Source of the DNA: an uncultured Ruminococcus sp.
GTDB lineage: Bacteria > Bacillota > Clostridia > Monoglobales > Monoglobaceae
Reading direction: 5' to 3'
Length of the DNA: 50,537 nucleotides
Assembly: GCA_902797885.1 (NCBI GenBank)
Contig: CADBUP010000123.1
Coordinates: 1 to 50,537 of the forward strand
Position 1 is the first letter of the stretch. The number at the start of each line of letters is the position of its first letter. The translations under genes and the position numbers were made by a program. Under the pieces are notes generated by a model. The model was not told the DNA's origin. It did not search any database and saw only the letters and a list, made by a program, of their open reading frames with translations. Shown here one piece after another: positions 36,472 through 45,312 of this stretch.

Positions 36472-37281
36472 ATGAATGAGTATTACATACCGCGTCGGAT
36501 GGGAGATTTGTCTATTCTTGATATCGGATGTGACCAATGTACGCCGGGACATTTTTTCGCAACGGCATTTTCCGATCGCTTTTTAATTCACTATGTATTG
36601 GAGGGAAAGGGGATTTTTCGGTCAAACGGGCAGGAGTACAGTCTGGAAGCCGGGAACGCCTTTTTAATCAGCGATGTATACGGCTATTATGAAGCGGATG
36701 AGAAAGAACCGTGGCGTTATGTGTGGATTAATATTTCGGGAAAGGCGGCAAGTTATCTCCTGAGTAAGCTGGGGCTCAGTTCAGACAAACCGATTTATCA
36801 GACCACAGACAGAGAACGTCTTGAGAGGTGTTATGAGGAGATTTGTTTAAATTATAATAAGGTGGATGATTTCCTGACCTATAGCAGGATTTTCAAGCTG
36901 TTTGAGGCTTTATGGGAAACCAATGCAAACAGGGAGGGGAAAAGAAGGAGCATCAGCGAAAGCGGCGCTGAGCGGTATGTGAAAATGTGCTGTGATTTTA
37001 TTCATACCAATTATTATAAAAATATCAACATTAAGGATGTCTGCCGATTTGTCGGGTTGGAATATTCCTATTTGTTTCGGCTGTTTCGAGAGCAGGTGAA
37101 TTTAAGTCCGGGTCGGTATTTGGCACATTACAGGCTTACAAAGGCGGCGGCCTTATTGAGAAATACCGCTATGCCGGTTACTGAAATAGCGGCGGCTGTG
37201 GGATATGAAGACCGTGCGGCGTTTTCTAAAGCATTTTCAAATAAATACGGAGTCTCACCCAAGGCATACCGAAAGGCTTAA
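36472..37281 (+). CDS. AraC-family regulator with cupin sensor domain
   Basis: A 269-aa regulator. The N-terminal 90 residues form a sugar-binding cupin (FLIHYVLEGKGIFRSNGQEY, LEAGNAFLISDVYGYYEADE, PWRYVWINISG), and the C-terminal 100 residues hold two AraC helix-turn-helix motifs (NIKDVCRFVGLEYSYLFRLFRE and PVTEIAAAVGYEDRAAFSKAF). It is the kind of regulator that senses a free sugar and activates a neighbouring catabolic gene; the divergent GH27 alpha-galactosidase is the obvious target. GAAAGGGAA lies before the ATG. Confidence 0.93.
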   Translation: MNEYYIPRRMGDLSILDIGCDQCTPGHFFATAFSDRFLIHYVLEGKGIFRSNGQEYSLEAGNAFLISDVYGYYEADEKEPWRYVWINISGKAASYLLSKLGLSSDKPIYQTTDRERLERCYEEICLNYNKVDDFLTYSRIFKLFEALWETNANREGKRRSISESGAERYVKMCCDFIHTNYYKNINIKDVCRFVGLEYSYLFRLFREQVNLSPGRYLAHYRLTKAAALLRNTAMPVTEIAAAVGYEDRAAFSKAFSNKYGVSPKAYRKA

Positions 37282-37669
37282 ATGCCGGGGGCATACAACC
37301 GTTTTATTTTCAATAGCTTTTTTTCAGATTTTTTTTCGTTTATTGGGGGCTATCGACACCCTTATATCTGTCATTTTGTTTACGGAACTATGGATAGCAG
37401 ACAATTTCCGGCTGTGTTTATATAATTTTTTGGTGATTTTATTTGTTTTGAATTGATTTTTCATAATTTGTGTTGATATTCAACTTTATTTTTAAATGAA
37501 TCTCAATTATAATTTTATCATAGGGCATTAAGCGACAGAAACTAAATGCAGGGCGGAATCAGGGGCCGGCAATTTATTAAAACTAAAATTTTTGTTCATT
37601 AGTGTTTAAAGACACAAACATCAGCCGCCGAAGATGGCGGCTGATGTTTCTATATATTAGATTAAAATA
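37282..37669. other. 388-bp convergent intergenic region
   Basis: AT-rich with no convincing gene or repeat. It separates the convergent AraC and GH30 genes. Its only clear element is the hairpin near the right end, listed separately. Confidence 0.6.
37618..37647. terminator. Bidirectional terminator hairpin before GH30
   Basis: ACATCAGCCGCC (37618-37629) pairs perfectly over 12 bp with GGCGGCTGATGT (37636-37647), with a GAAGAT loop. T-rich sequence follows on each strand (TTCTATATATT on plus, TTGTGTCTTT on minus). It probably ends the GH30 transcript. Confidence 0.8.
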
Positions 37670-39025
37670 TTACGGTTCAAAAACAAGCGTTGAAATTGAC
37701 TTGGGCAGAAGCTCGGTATACCACCATTTATTATCGTAATAATATTGTGCCTGACGCTTAAAATCGGATGAGTTTACCATTACCAAAACGTGGCTTCCGT
37801 CAGGATTGTCCGCTGCAACGCATACAACGGGAATCCTCATTGATTTCGGAAAGCCAAATGCGGGACACGAAAAATCTTCGCTCAGCTTAGCGGGATAAAT
37901 CCTTGCGCCGCGTTTAATGAACCTTGAAAAGTGTTTAAACGCATGATACTGACCGCTGTATGACAGTTCGCCTGTTTGCGAGTTGAGTGTTGCAAGACCG
38001 CCGCAAAAGAACGGACCGATATTGGGACCGCCGTCTTCGTCGAGAAGAAGGTTCCAGCCAAAGAAGCTTTCACACCCGTGGGCAAGTGAACGCGCCATAA
38101 TAAGCGACCATTTTACCCAGTCGGTATCATAGTTCTCAACAAGACGCGGACCGCCTTCGGTGAAGTTCCACTTCATATTCGGGTGAGCCGCTTTTATATT
38201 GTCAACAAGCTCGATTCCGCCTTCATAATAATGAAGCGCAACGCTGTCCACACACTCGGAAAGCTCAGGATATTCATTAAGAGTCCATACAATTCGTGGC
38301 CAGCCGATAAAGCAGTGGTCATACATCCAAATTTCAGTACCAAGACCGTTTTCCATTAATTTTTCTTTAAGCCTGATCATAAATTTTGCTTCGGTATCGG
38401 GGGACCAAATGCACGCAACCGAAGTACCTGTCTGATGAGATTCGGGTTCGTTCTGTGGGGTAACGGCGTCTATTTTAATACCCTCTTCTCCATACGCCTT
38501 TATAAATTTAACAAAGTAGTCCGCATAGCAGTCTATGTATTTGTCACGCATATAACCACAGGATAAAAGACCGCCCGTTTTCATCCAACCCGGAGGACTC
38601 CAGGGGGAAGCGAGGAATTTTAAATCGGGGTTGTGCTTTATTGCCTCTTTAATCATAGGAACTATAAATTCCTTGTCGATATCGATTGAGAAAGTTTTGA
38701 GTTCGGTATCATTCGGCGTGTCACAGTATGAGTATACAGAGGGTGAATAGTCGCTCGAACCTATGGAAACCCTTGCCACCGAGAGGTTAAGGCCGTCTTT
38801 TCCGTATATGTCTGACAAAAACTCATCTCTCTGAGCCGGGGGCATTATTGATAATTCGTAGCATGAGCTTCCGGTTATTGCTACACCAAAGCCGCTGAAG
38901 CTGTCGTTTACGGGCGTTTCATCTACCATAACGGTGGAAATCCAGTCATTTTTCTGTGCATTATTAAAAAGTCGTTTTTCTGTAAGCATATGATTCTCGT
39001 TGGTTTGGTAAAAATGTATTTTCAT
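37670..39025 (-). CDS. GH30 family beta-glycosidase (glucosylceramidase-like)
   Basis: A 451-aa enzyme of glycoside hydrolase family 30. The early motif SFSGFGVAITGSSCYEL, the DYSPSVYSYCD segment and FLASPWSPPGWMKT are typical. The acid/base is probably Glu193 (TPQNEPESH) and the nucleophile Glu290 (WNFTEGGP). A C-terminal beta-domain with HVLVMVNSSDF follows. There is no signal peptide, so it should act inside the cell, on beta-glucosides, beta-1,6-glucan fragments or similar. I chose ATG 39025 because AGAAAGGA lies 9 nt upstream and a promoter just beyond; longer in-frame starts reach back across that promoter. The AraC gene upstream on the same strand is its likely regulator. Confidence 0.92.
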   Translation of the reverse strand: MKIHFYQTNENHMLTEKRLFNNAQKNDWISTVMVDETPVNDSFSGFGVAITGSSCYELSIMPPAQRDEFLSDIYGKDGLNLSVARVSIGSSDYSPSVYSYCDTPNDTELKTFSIDIDKEFIVPMIKEAIKHNPDLKFLASPWSPPGWMKTGGLLSCGYMRDKYIDCYADYFVKFIKAYGEEGIKIDAVTPQNEPESHQTGTSVACIWSPDTEAKFMIRLKEKLMENGLGTEIWMYDHCFIGWPRIVWTLNEYPELSECVDSVALHYYEGGIELVDNIKAAHPNMKWNFTEGGPRLVENYDTDWVKWSLIMARSLAHGCESFFGWNLLLDEDGGPNIGPFFCGGLATLNSQTGELSYSGQYHAFKHFSRFIKRGARIYPAKLSEDFSCPAFGFPKSMRIPVVCVAADNPDGSHVLVMVNSSDFKRQAQYYYDNKWWYTELLPKSISTLVFEP

Positions 39026-39061
39026 AATAACAGTCCTTTCTGTAATTTTATTTTTATAAAT

Positions 39062-39090
39062 ATTATAAAGGATTATTACGTCACGTTCAA
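39062..39090 (-). promoter_or_regulatory. Near-consensus promoter of the GH30 gene
   Basis: On the minus strand TTGAAC (39090-39085) and TATAAT (39067-39062) are 17 bp apart, 37 bp before the ATG at 39025. This also supports the shorter start. Sequence 39026-39305 holds no further gene. Confidence 0.8.
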
Positions 39091-39305
39091 TGCATAAATA
39101 TAGCATTATTTTGTGTTTTTGCGTCAAATATTTTAGTTGATAGCTAATTTTCCGCATTTGGACTTATTAATACGTTTTTAATTTAAGACGATACTCGGCC
39201 GGCGCATATTCTGTTCCGCGCTGTCTGAAAATTCGACTATCGGAACTGCCAATTACCCGAAGAACGGACGTTTTACGATGACCGTCCTGTTTATCTATAA
39301 AATTT

Positions 39306-40061
39306 TTATTTGCCTTGAAAGCTATGTATAAATTGTGTCGGTGACATTCCGGTGGAATTTTTAAACACGGCGTTAAAATATCTCGTTTCCGAAAAGCCGC
39401 ATTCATACGCCGTTTCGGAAACGGAAAAATATCCGCTCAATAGCATTTCCTTTGCCATAAGGATTCTCTTATTGTTTATATATTCAACGGGCGATAAGCC
39501 AAACTCCTTTTTAAACAGCCTTCGGTAATAGGTCTCGCTGATGCTGCACATATCCGAAAGCTGTTTAACTGTCATTTTTGAACGCAGGTTATCCTTAATA
39601 TATTCAATCGATTTTTCTAAGGTCATATATGCCTCTGTCCGTTTTTCGGGGATTATTATTTCGCTTAATAACTTGTAAAGCATAGAGGTACACTCATATC
39701 TGTATCCGGTCTTTCGGCCGCACCATGCGCTATGCATCTTATACAAAATATTATCTACTGTTCCGGAATTCACCAATACCTCTTCGGGTTTGTCAACGGT
39801 GCGGTTGATAATATTAAAGTGTATGGCAATAATCACCTCGCTGTCATATGATTTCCGTGAGTATTCCGTGTCGGCCGGAATATAAAAAAGCTGATCTGTG
39901 CCGAGCCTGAACCGGCGATTACCGAAAAACATATCGCTATAGCCCCTGACACGTTTTGTCAATATGTGAAACGGCCGCTTGGGGGTATTGTATTCACACT
40001 TTTCACGATTGATTAAAAATATATTTAAAATTTCTATGTTTAAATCATCACAGCTAAACAT
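39306..40061 (-). CDS. AraC-family regulator with cupin domain
   Basis: A 251-aa regulator. The N-terminal cupin is seen in PFHILTKRVRGYSDMFFGN, FRLGTDQLFYIPADTEYSRK and SEVIIAIHFNI. The C-terminal half has the two AraC helix-turn-helix motifs (TVKQLSDMCSISETYYRRLFKKEFG and SVSETAYECGFSETRYFNAVFKN, which reads SVSETAYECGFSE). It is followed on the same strand by the GH30 gene after 280 bp and is divergent from the GH13 gene, so it could control either or both. GGGAGGC-like sequence precedes the ATG on the minus strand. The effector is not known. Confidence 0.92.
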   Translation of the reverse strand: MFSCDDLNIEILNIFLINREKCEYNTPKRPFHILTKRVRGYSDMFFGNRRFRLGTDQLFYIPADTEYSRKSYDSEVIIAIHFNIINRTVDKPEEVLVNSGTVDNILYKMHSAWCGRKTGYRYECTSMLYKLLSEIIIPEKRTEAYMTLEKSIEYIKDNLRSKMTVKQLSDMCSISETYYRRLFKKEFGLSPVEYINNKRILMAKEMLLSGYFSVSETAYECGFSETRYFNAVFKNSTGMSPTQFIHSFQGK

Positions 40062-40131
40062 ATCAAAGCCTCCCGAGGGAATTGTATATAACTGATTATA
40101 TTAAAAAAACGAGCATAAGTCAAGTGCCGAA

Positions 40132-40188
40132 TTTTTGAATAATCGGATTGGATATTTGATTTACTTTTTGAATAAAGGGCATTATAAT
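40132..40188 (+). promoter_or_regulatory. GH13 promoter with 33-bp-spaced direct repeats
   Basis: TTTTTGAATAA occurs at 40132-40142 and again at 40165-40175, exactly 33 bp apart, close to three DNA turns. The second copy overlaps the -35 area (TTTACT, 40160-40165), which is 17 bp from TATAAT at 40183-40188. The geometry fits two half-sites on one DNA face for the divergent AraC regulator. Binding is inferred. Confidence 0.5.
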
Positions 40189-40252
40189 AATATAAAAATA
40201 ATAAAAACGCATATAACGCACGAAGTGAATTTTAAAAGTGAGGAGCGATAAT

Positions 40253-41581
40253 ATGAAAAACAAGGCAATAACATCGCCCGAATGGCTGACGCGTTCGGCG
40301 GTGTATCAAGTGAATCCGAGAACATTTTCAAAGGAAGGGACGATAAGGGCGGTTGCAGAGGAGCTTCCTTATTTAAAATCCTTAGGTTTTGGCATTGTTT
40401 ATCTGTGCCCGGTGTTTGAGGAAGATGACAGTACCGACGAAAGGTTTTGGAGCGAAAGGCAAAAAGCGTCTGAAACAAATAACCCTAAAAATCCATATAG
40501 GATGAACGATTATTTTTCCATAGATGAAGAATATGGTACGATGAATGACTTAAAGGAGCTTATTAAAAAGGCTCATGAGCTTGATATGAAGGTGATTCTT
40601 GATTTGGTATACGCCCATATCGGACCGAATGCACCGATTGTTAAAAGACATCCCGAATTTATTAAGCAGAACCCCGACGGTTCATTTATTACTACGTGTT
40701 GGCACTTCCCGGAGCTGGACTTTAAGTGTGAGGGGCTCCGCGAATATCTGTATTGTAATATGACATACTACATAGGCGTTTGCGACGCAGACGGATTCAG
40801 ATGCGACGTCGGTGACGCCGTTCCCGTCGATTTCTGGAAGGAAGCGCGGAGGCGGATGCAGCGGATAAAGCCCGATTCGATTCTGATTAACGAGGGTGAA
40901 GGGTATGAGAAAATGGCGATTGCCTTTGACTCATCGTACACGTTCGGCTGGCACAACAGACTGTATGATATATTCTGTGGAGACGGCGAAGCGAGGACCC
41001 TCTCCGAAAGATGGAAGGAGTTCAACGATGCGGCACCGACGGGAGCGCTTCTCCTTCACGATATGGATAATCACGATACCGTCACAGACTGGCCCGCGCG
41101 AGTGGAAAAGGGTGCAACTCATGCCGGAATGGAACAGATTTTAGTTATAAATTATCTGATAGACGGAATACCGATGGTCTATACGGGAAACGAGCTTGCC
41201 TGCACGGCGCATCTCAATATGTTCGCCAACCGTTTTCATATGGGTAAGTTTGAGGTGACGGACAGAACGCGTAAGTCAACACCCGAGAGTATGAGGAGAC
41301 AGGATATAATAAAGAAGCTGAATAAGCTTAAAAAAGAAAGCGATGTTTTAAGATTCGGCGAAACGGTTTGGATTGACTCATATGACGGTGAATGTATAAT
41401 ATCTTTTAAAAGACGTCTTGAAAATGACGAGATTGTGTTTATAGGAAACGCAAAAGATAAATCCTGTGAAATACTTCTTGACTTTGTCCCAGAAAACATT
41501 CTTTTAGGGAATTTCACAGTCTCGGGAAGTACGCTTACGCTTAAACCGTATCAATATATTGTTTTTGAAAACCGTATGTAG
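40253..41581 (+). CDS. GH13 alpha-amylase-family glycosidase
   Basis: A 442-aa enzyme of the GH13 family, acting on alpha-glucosidic bonds. The barrel opens with WLTRSAVYQVNPRTF. Region I is VILDLVYAHIG, region II GFRCDVGD with nucleophile Asp185, region III ILINEGEG with acid/base Glu214, and region IV LLHDMDNHDT with His274 and Asp275. The B domain is small, as in cytoplasmic oligo-1,6-glucosidase or maltogenic types. A short C-terminal beta-domain follows. No export signal is visible. ATG 40253 follows GTGAGGAGC; an in-frame codon at 40238 is unlikely. It has its own promoter and a divergent AraC gene. Exact specificity cannot be read. Confidence 0.93.
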   Translation: MKNKAITSPEWLTRSAVYQVNPRTFSKEGTIRAVAEELPYLKSLGFGIVYLCPVFEEDDSTDERFWSERQKASETNNPKNPYRMNDYFSIDEEYGTMNDLKELIKKAHELDMKVILDLVYAHIGPNAPIVKRHPEFIKQNPDGSFITTCWHFPELDFKCEGLREYLYCNMTYYIGVCDADGFRCDVGDAVPVDFWKEARRRMQRIKPDSILINEGEGYEKMAIAFDSSYTFGWHNRLYDIFCGDGEARTLSERWKEFNDAAPTGALLLHDMDNHDTVTDWPARVEKGATHAGMEQILVINYLIDGIPMVYTGNELACTAHLNMFANRFHMGKFEVTDRTRKSTPESMRRQDIIKKLNKLKKESDVLRFGETVWIDSYDGECIISFKRRLENDEIVFIGNAKDKSCEILLDFVPENILLGNFTVSGSTLTLKPYQYIVFENRM

Positions 41582-41695
41582 GACGAAGGAACTTTAAAAC
41601 CTGTAACGAATATATAGCCATATTAAGAGGCAGATATCCTTTTTGGGGGATATTTCCTATGCGTTCCGAAAAGCTGTTCCTTCGGCAAGATTTTG

Positions 41696-42547
41696 CTATA
41701 TTTCTTCGGTAGTAGTTTTTTTAAGGGATTTTTTGTATTTCAGAGGGGTATATCCTGTCTGTTTCTTAAAAACCTTTATAAAATAATTTGAATCCGGAAT
41801 CCCGACTGCTTCGGCGACCTGTGTGACATTCAGGTCGCCGCGGAGCAGTTCCTTCGCTTTTTCTATGCGCATTTCTTTTATATGCTCAGATATGCCGCGG
41901 TTATAGCTGTCGACAGAGATTCTGTACAGCTTGGTTTTTGAAATTCCGAAGTGAGCGCAAAGCGCCTTAACCGAGAGGTCGCCGTTCAGATTTTTTGTTA
42001 TATAGCTGTCTATTTGAGCGTTCAGCGGAGGCATTTTTAAATCTATAATATTGTTAAGCAGGAGGTAGCTCGACAGCATATTAAGTATATTAGTACAGCC
42101 GGACACCGTCTCGCGTGTGACAAGGGGGATTTCGTCTATACTTTTTAAAAGCTCGGCCTCGGGGAGGTTATATTTTTCACAGCAAGCGTGAATCTGTTGT
42201 TTTATGAACGGAATATTTTTGACCTCGGCAACCTTTCCGAGCATAATATATCCTATAATTTCATCGTTTCGGATAATCGGCGACACCGCCTCGGTCAAAC
42301 CCATATGACATCTGTATATATAGCCGCCCCGCCTCTGGCACGCATTGCTTAAACCGAGGCGGTTACACGCCTCGCATTTATCTTCAAGTTCTTTAACGGC
42401 ACGGATTTTATGACAGAGAAAAAGAGGGTGTGCTCCGTATGAGAAAACGTGGTTTTTGTTATTGTCAAAGAGTGTGAGGACGGTATTCGTAAGCTCACAT
42501 ACATTTTTAAAGGCGTCTTTTAAAGCCTTTCGGTCAAGACTCAGCAT
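41696..42547 (-). CDS. AraC-family regulator with PocR-like sensor domain
   Basis: A 283-aa regulator related in layout to the one at 33960-34805. The N-terminal 170 residues are PocR-like, with Cys-rich phrases (DKCEACNRLGLSNACQRRGG, IYRCHMGLTEAVSPI) and EIIGYIMLGKVAE. The C-terminus has the AraC helix-turn-helix pair (SVKALCAHFGISKTKLYRISV, then NVTQVAEAVGIPDSNYFIKVFKK). It is divergent from the GH42 gene and has a near-consensus promoter. It probably activates GH42 in response to a small ligand held by the PocR domain. Confidence 0.9.
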   Translation of the reverse strand: MLSLDRKALKDAFKNVCELTNTVLTLFDNNKNHVFSYGAHPLFLCHKIRAVKELEDKCEACNRLGLSNACQRRGGYIYRCHMGLTEAVSPIIRNDEIIGYIMLGKVAEVKNIPFIKQQIHACCEKYNLPEAELLKSIDEIPLVTRETVSGCTNILNMLSSYLLLNNIIDLKMPPLNAQIDSYITKNLNGDLSVKALCAHFGISKTKLYRISVDSYNRGISEHIKEMRIEKAKELLRGDLNVTQVAEAVGIPDSNYFIKVFKKQTGYTPLKYKKSLKKTTTEEI

Positions 42548-42603
42548 TTTTATGCCCCCTGTTCTGAACCCATTTTACTGTTTTTTAACCCTTAAATACC
42601 TAT

Positions 42604-42632
42604 ATTATACAACAAAAATATGTTATAATCAA
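42604..42632 (-). promoter_or_regulatory. Minus-strand promoter of the PocR-AraC gene
   Basis: On the minus strand TTGATT (42632-42627) and TATAAT (42609-42604) are 17 bp apart. A TATAAT on the plus strand (42624-42629) overlaps this promoter, so the divergent GH42 promoter may share the region. Confidence 0.68.
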
Positions 42633-42668
42633 TACATAATTTAAAAAACGGAACAGGAAGCCGTCGCT

Positions 42669-42692
42669 TGCCGAGGCAGTATTGCCGCGGCA
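42669..42692. promoter_or_regulatory. Two near-palindromes in the GH42 leader, candidate operator
   Basis: TGCCGAGGCA (42669-42678) and the perfect palindrome TGCCGCGGCA (42683-42692) are repeats 14 bp apart, directly upstream of the GH42 ribosome site. They are GC-rich against an AT-rich background. They could be regulator sites or leader-RNA structure. Confidence 0.4.
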
Positions 42693-42732
42693 GGCATTAT
42701 TCGGCGGTTTGACCGACAGGAGGTATAATAAT

Positions 42733-44739
42733 ATGTCATTTTTGTACGGAGGGGATTATAATCCCGAACAGTGGATGAACTCACCCGAGATTTTGGAGAA
42801 GGATATTGAGCTTATGAAAAAAGCGGGCTGTAACGTGATGTCGATAGGCATTTTCGGCTGGAGCGTGATGGAGCCGCGCGAGGGAGAGTATGACTTTTCT
42901 TTTTATGAAAAGGTGATAGACCGTTTATACGAAAACGGAATCAAGACGATTTTGGCGACACCGAGCGGAGCGAGACCGGCGTGGATGAGTATGAAGTACC
43001 CCGAAATTTTAAGGACGGACGAAAACGGAGTAAGGCATAAGCACGGGGTTCGGCACAATCACTGTTTCACATCGCCGATTTATAGGGAAAAGGTCAGAGA
43101 GATAAACGAAGGGCTTGCGCTTCACTTTAAGGATAACCCTGCGATTCTGGCATGGCACGTATCAAACGAATACGGATTGGACTGTCGTTGCGAGCTTTGC
43201 GCAGAGGCCTTCAGAGTGTTCTTGAAAAAGCGTTATAACAACGACCTGGACAAGCTGAATTTTGAGTGGTGGAATTCGTTCTGGAGCCACACCTATACGG
43301 ATTGGTCACAGATTGAGCCGCCGCTGAGCATAGGCGAGACTTCGTCAAGCGCGCTGACGATTAACTGGAAGAGATTTGCCACACATCAGACGATTGATTT
43401 TTATAAGAATGAAATTGAGCCGCTTAAACGCATTGCGCCCGATATTCCGGTTACAACCAACTTCCACGGCGACCTGACCAACCTTGACTATTTTAAGTTT
43501 AAGGATTATATTGATTTTGCCTGCTGGGATGCATATCCCGATTGGGAGTCGCCGAAGGGAAATGCCGAAACGGCGGCGGGGGTTTCGCTTATCTATGACG
43601 TATGCCGCTCAATCAAGCATAAGCCCTTCCTGCTCATGGAAAGCACGCCGAGCAATGTGAACTGGAAGCAGTATAATAAGCTTAAACGGCCGGAAATGAA
43701 CATTCTTTCATCGCTTCAGGCGATAGCCGACGGTTCTGATTCGGTTCAGTATTTTCAGTGGCGGAAGAGCCGCGGCTCGGCCGAGAAGTTTCACGGGGCG
43801 GTGGTTGACCATTGCGGTCACGAAAATACCCGGGTTTTTAAAGAGGCGGCCGAGCTCGGAGAGAGACTCAAAAATATATCCGCGGTTCAGGGAAGCGATG
43901 TGAAGGCAGAGGCGGCGATAATCTATGACTGGGAAAACTACTGGGCGATAGAGTGTGCCAACGGCTTTCAGAAGGATGACAAAAAATACAAAGATGAATG
44001 TTTAAAGCATTATAAATATTTCTGGAGGAACGGAATCAACACCGATGTAATAGATAGTGAGCAGGATTTCTCGGGGTATAAGATTATTGCCGCACCGATG
44101 CTCTATATGATAAAGCCGGGCGTTTCGGAAAAACTTTTTGAGTTTGTGAAAAACGGCGGAATTTTGGTCTCGGGATTTATGAGCGGATATGTGAACGAGG
44201 ACGACCTGTGCTTCCTCGGCGGCTTCCCCGGGGGAAAGCTGAAGGAACTTTTCGGAATATGGAACGAGGAGATAGACACTCTCTATCCCGAGGACAGAAA
44301 CAGCGTTGGATTTAACGGAAACGAGTATTCCGCGTTTGATTACTGTGAGATTATACACCCGGATACGGCCGAGACCCTCGCGAGATACAATGACGATTTC
44401 TATGCGAAAGAGAGTGCGGTGACGGTTAATACCTATGGAAAGGGAAGAGCGTATTACATAGCCTTCCGTGGCGATGATGATTTTGTCAAAGACTTCTATG
44501 ACTCGATTTCGGTCGGGGTTTCCTCGGCGGCGGAGTATGTAAGCTTTCCCGACGGGGTATCCGTCCGCACTAGAGAAAATGAGACGGAGGTATTCCTCTT
44601 TATCCAGAACTGGAACAAGACCGATGTTGAAATCAATGTTAAATCGGCTCTTAAAAATATCGAAACGTACGAGAGCGTGAGCGGAAGGGTCGGCTTAAAG
44701 AAATATGAAATACTGATTTTGAAAAAGGCGAAAAATTAA
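42733..44739 (+). CDS. GH42 beta-galactosidase
   Basis: A 668-aa enzyme of glycoside hydrolase family 42. The start YGGDYNPEQWMNSPEI is the family hallmark, and GIFGWSVMEPREGEYDF and ATPSGARPAWMS follow. The acid/base is probably Glu146 (WHVSNEYG) and the nucleophile Glu303 (LLMESTPSNVNW). The trimerisation domain (AAIIYDWENYWAIE, KIIAAPMLYMIKPG) and a small C-terminal beta-domain are present. The CELCAEAF segment with nearby CRC suggests the zinc-binding cysteine cluster found in some members. ATG 42733 follows ACAGGAGG. No signal peptide, so it should hydrolyse beta-galactosides or galacto-oligosaccharides inside the cell. The divergent PocR-AraC gene is the likely regulator. Confidence 0.95.
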   Translation: MSFLYGGDYNPEQWMNSPEILEKDIELMKKAGCNVMSIGIFGWSVMEPREGEYDFSFYEKVIDRLYENGIKTILATPSGARPAWMSMKYPEILRTDENGVRHKHGVRHNHCFTSPIYREKVREINEGLALHFKDNPAILAWHVSNEYGLDCRCELCAEAFRVFLKKRYNNDLDKLNFEWWNSFWSHTYTDWSQIEPPLSIGETSSSALTINWKRFATHQTIDFYKNEIEPLKRIAPDIPVTTNFHGDLTNLDYFKFKDYIDFACWDAYPDWESPKGNAETAAGVSLIYDVCRSIKHKPFLLMESTPSNVNWKQYNKLKRPEMNILSSLQAIADGSDSVQYFQWRKSRGSAEKFHGAVVDHCGHENTRVFKEAAELGERLKNISAVQGSDVKAEAAIIYDWENYWAIECANGFQKDDKKYKDECLKHYKYFWRNGINTDVIDSEQDFSGYKIIAAPMLYMIKPGVSEKLFEFVKNGGILVSGFMSGYVNEDDLCFLGGFPGGKLKELFGIWNEEIDTLYPEDRNSVGFNGNEYSAFDYCEIIHPDTAETLARYNDDFYAKESAVTVNTYGKGRAYYIAFRGDDDFVKDFYDSISVGVSSAAEYVSFPDGVSVRTRENETEVFLFIQNWNKTDVEINVKSALKNIETYESVSGRVGLKKYEILILKKAKN

Positions 44740-44774
44740 AATATATTAATGGAGTTCTTTCGGGGCGGTTCGGG

Positions 44775-44803
44775 TTGTAAGAGCCGGCGGAATGTGGTAT
44801 AAT
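44775..44803 (+). promoter_or_regulatory. Promoter of the DNA-glycosylase gene
   Basis: TTGTAA (44775-44780) and TATAAT (44798-44803) are separated by 17 bp, 27 bp upstream of the ATG; AAGGACAGG supplies the ribosome site. Confidence 0.78.
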
Positions 44804-44829
44804 ATTTCTGTAAGGACAGGTGATTTAAT

Positions 44830-45312
44830 ATGATAATACATCCGTTTCCGCCGGAGTATGACGAAAACTCAGAAGTGTTGATATTGGGGAGCTTTCCGTC
44901 GGTAAAGTCAAGAGAACAGATGTTCTTTTACGGCCATCCTCAGAACAGGTTTTGGAGGGTGACCTCGGCTGTGTTCGGGGAGGATACTCCGAACACTATA
45001 GCCGAGAAGAAGGCATTTCTCCACAGGAATAAAATTGCCCTATGGGACGTTATTTCGTCCTGTGAGATAACGGGAAGCTCTGACAGCTCAATCAGGGATG
45101 TCACCGCGAATGACCTGAGCGGAATATTAAAGAACAGCCGAATCAGCCGTATTTTTGTGAACGGAAGAACCGCCGAAAAATATTTTAATAAGTATACGAA
45201 AGAGAAAATCGGAATTTCGGCGGTATGCCTTCCTTCGACCTCGCCGGCGAACGCGGCGTGGAGCTTAGACAGGCTTATTGACGCGTGGAGAGTAATCATA
45301 TCCTCCGAATAA
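44830..45312 (+). CDS. DNA-deoxyinosine/uracil-DNA glycosylase-like protein
   Basis: A 160-aa single-domain protein of the uracil-DNA-glycosylase superfamily, of the hypoxanthine-DNA-glycosylase (family 6) type. Motif one is EVLILGSFPSVKSRE with FYGHPQNRFW close behind. Motif two is VCLPSTSPANAAW near the C-terminus, matching the SPS/TSPAN loop. It would excise deaminated bases (hypoxanthine, perhaps uracil) during base-excision repair. It has its own promoter and a terminator-like hairpin downstream and does not look linked to the sugar genes. Confidence 0.9.
   Translation: MIIHPFPPEYDENSEVLILGSFPSVKSREQMFFYGHPQNRFWRVTSAVFGEDTPNTIAEKKAFLHRNKIALWDVISSCEITGSSDSSIRDVTANDLSGILKNSRISRIFVNGRTAEKYFNKYTKEKIGISAVCLPSTSPANAAWSLDRLIDAWRVIISSE

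Noticed and set aside
37282-37669. Possible small gene in the convergent gap
   Set aside because: The only frame is an extension of an off-frame shadow of the AraC gene and becomes low-complexity Phe/Leu; no ribosome site.
39026-39157. Longer N-terminus for the GH30 gene starting at 39157
   Set aside because: It would run through a near-consensus promoter and the ribosome site that precede ATG 39025, and the added residues do not resemble GH30.
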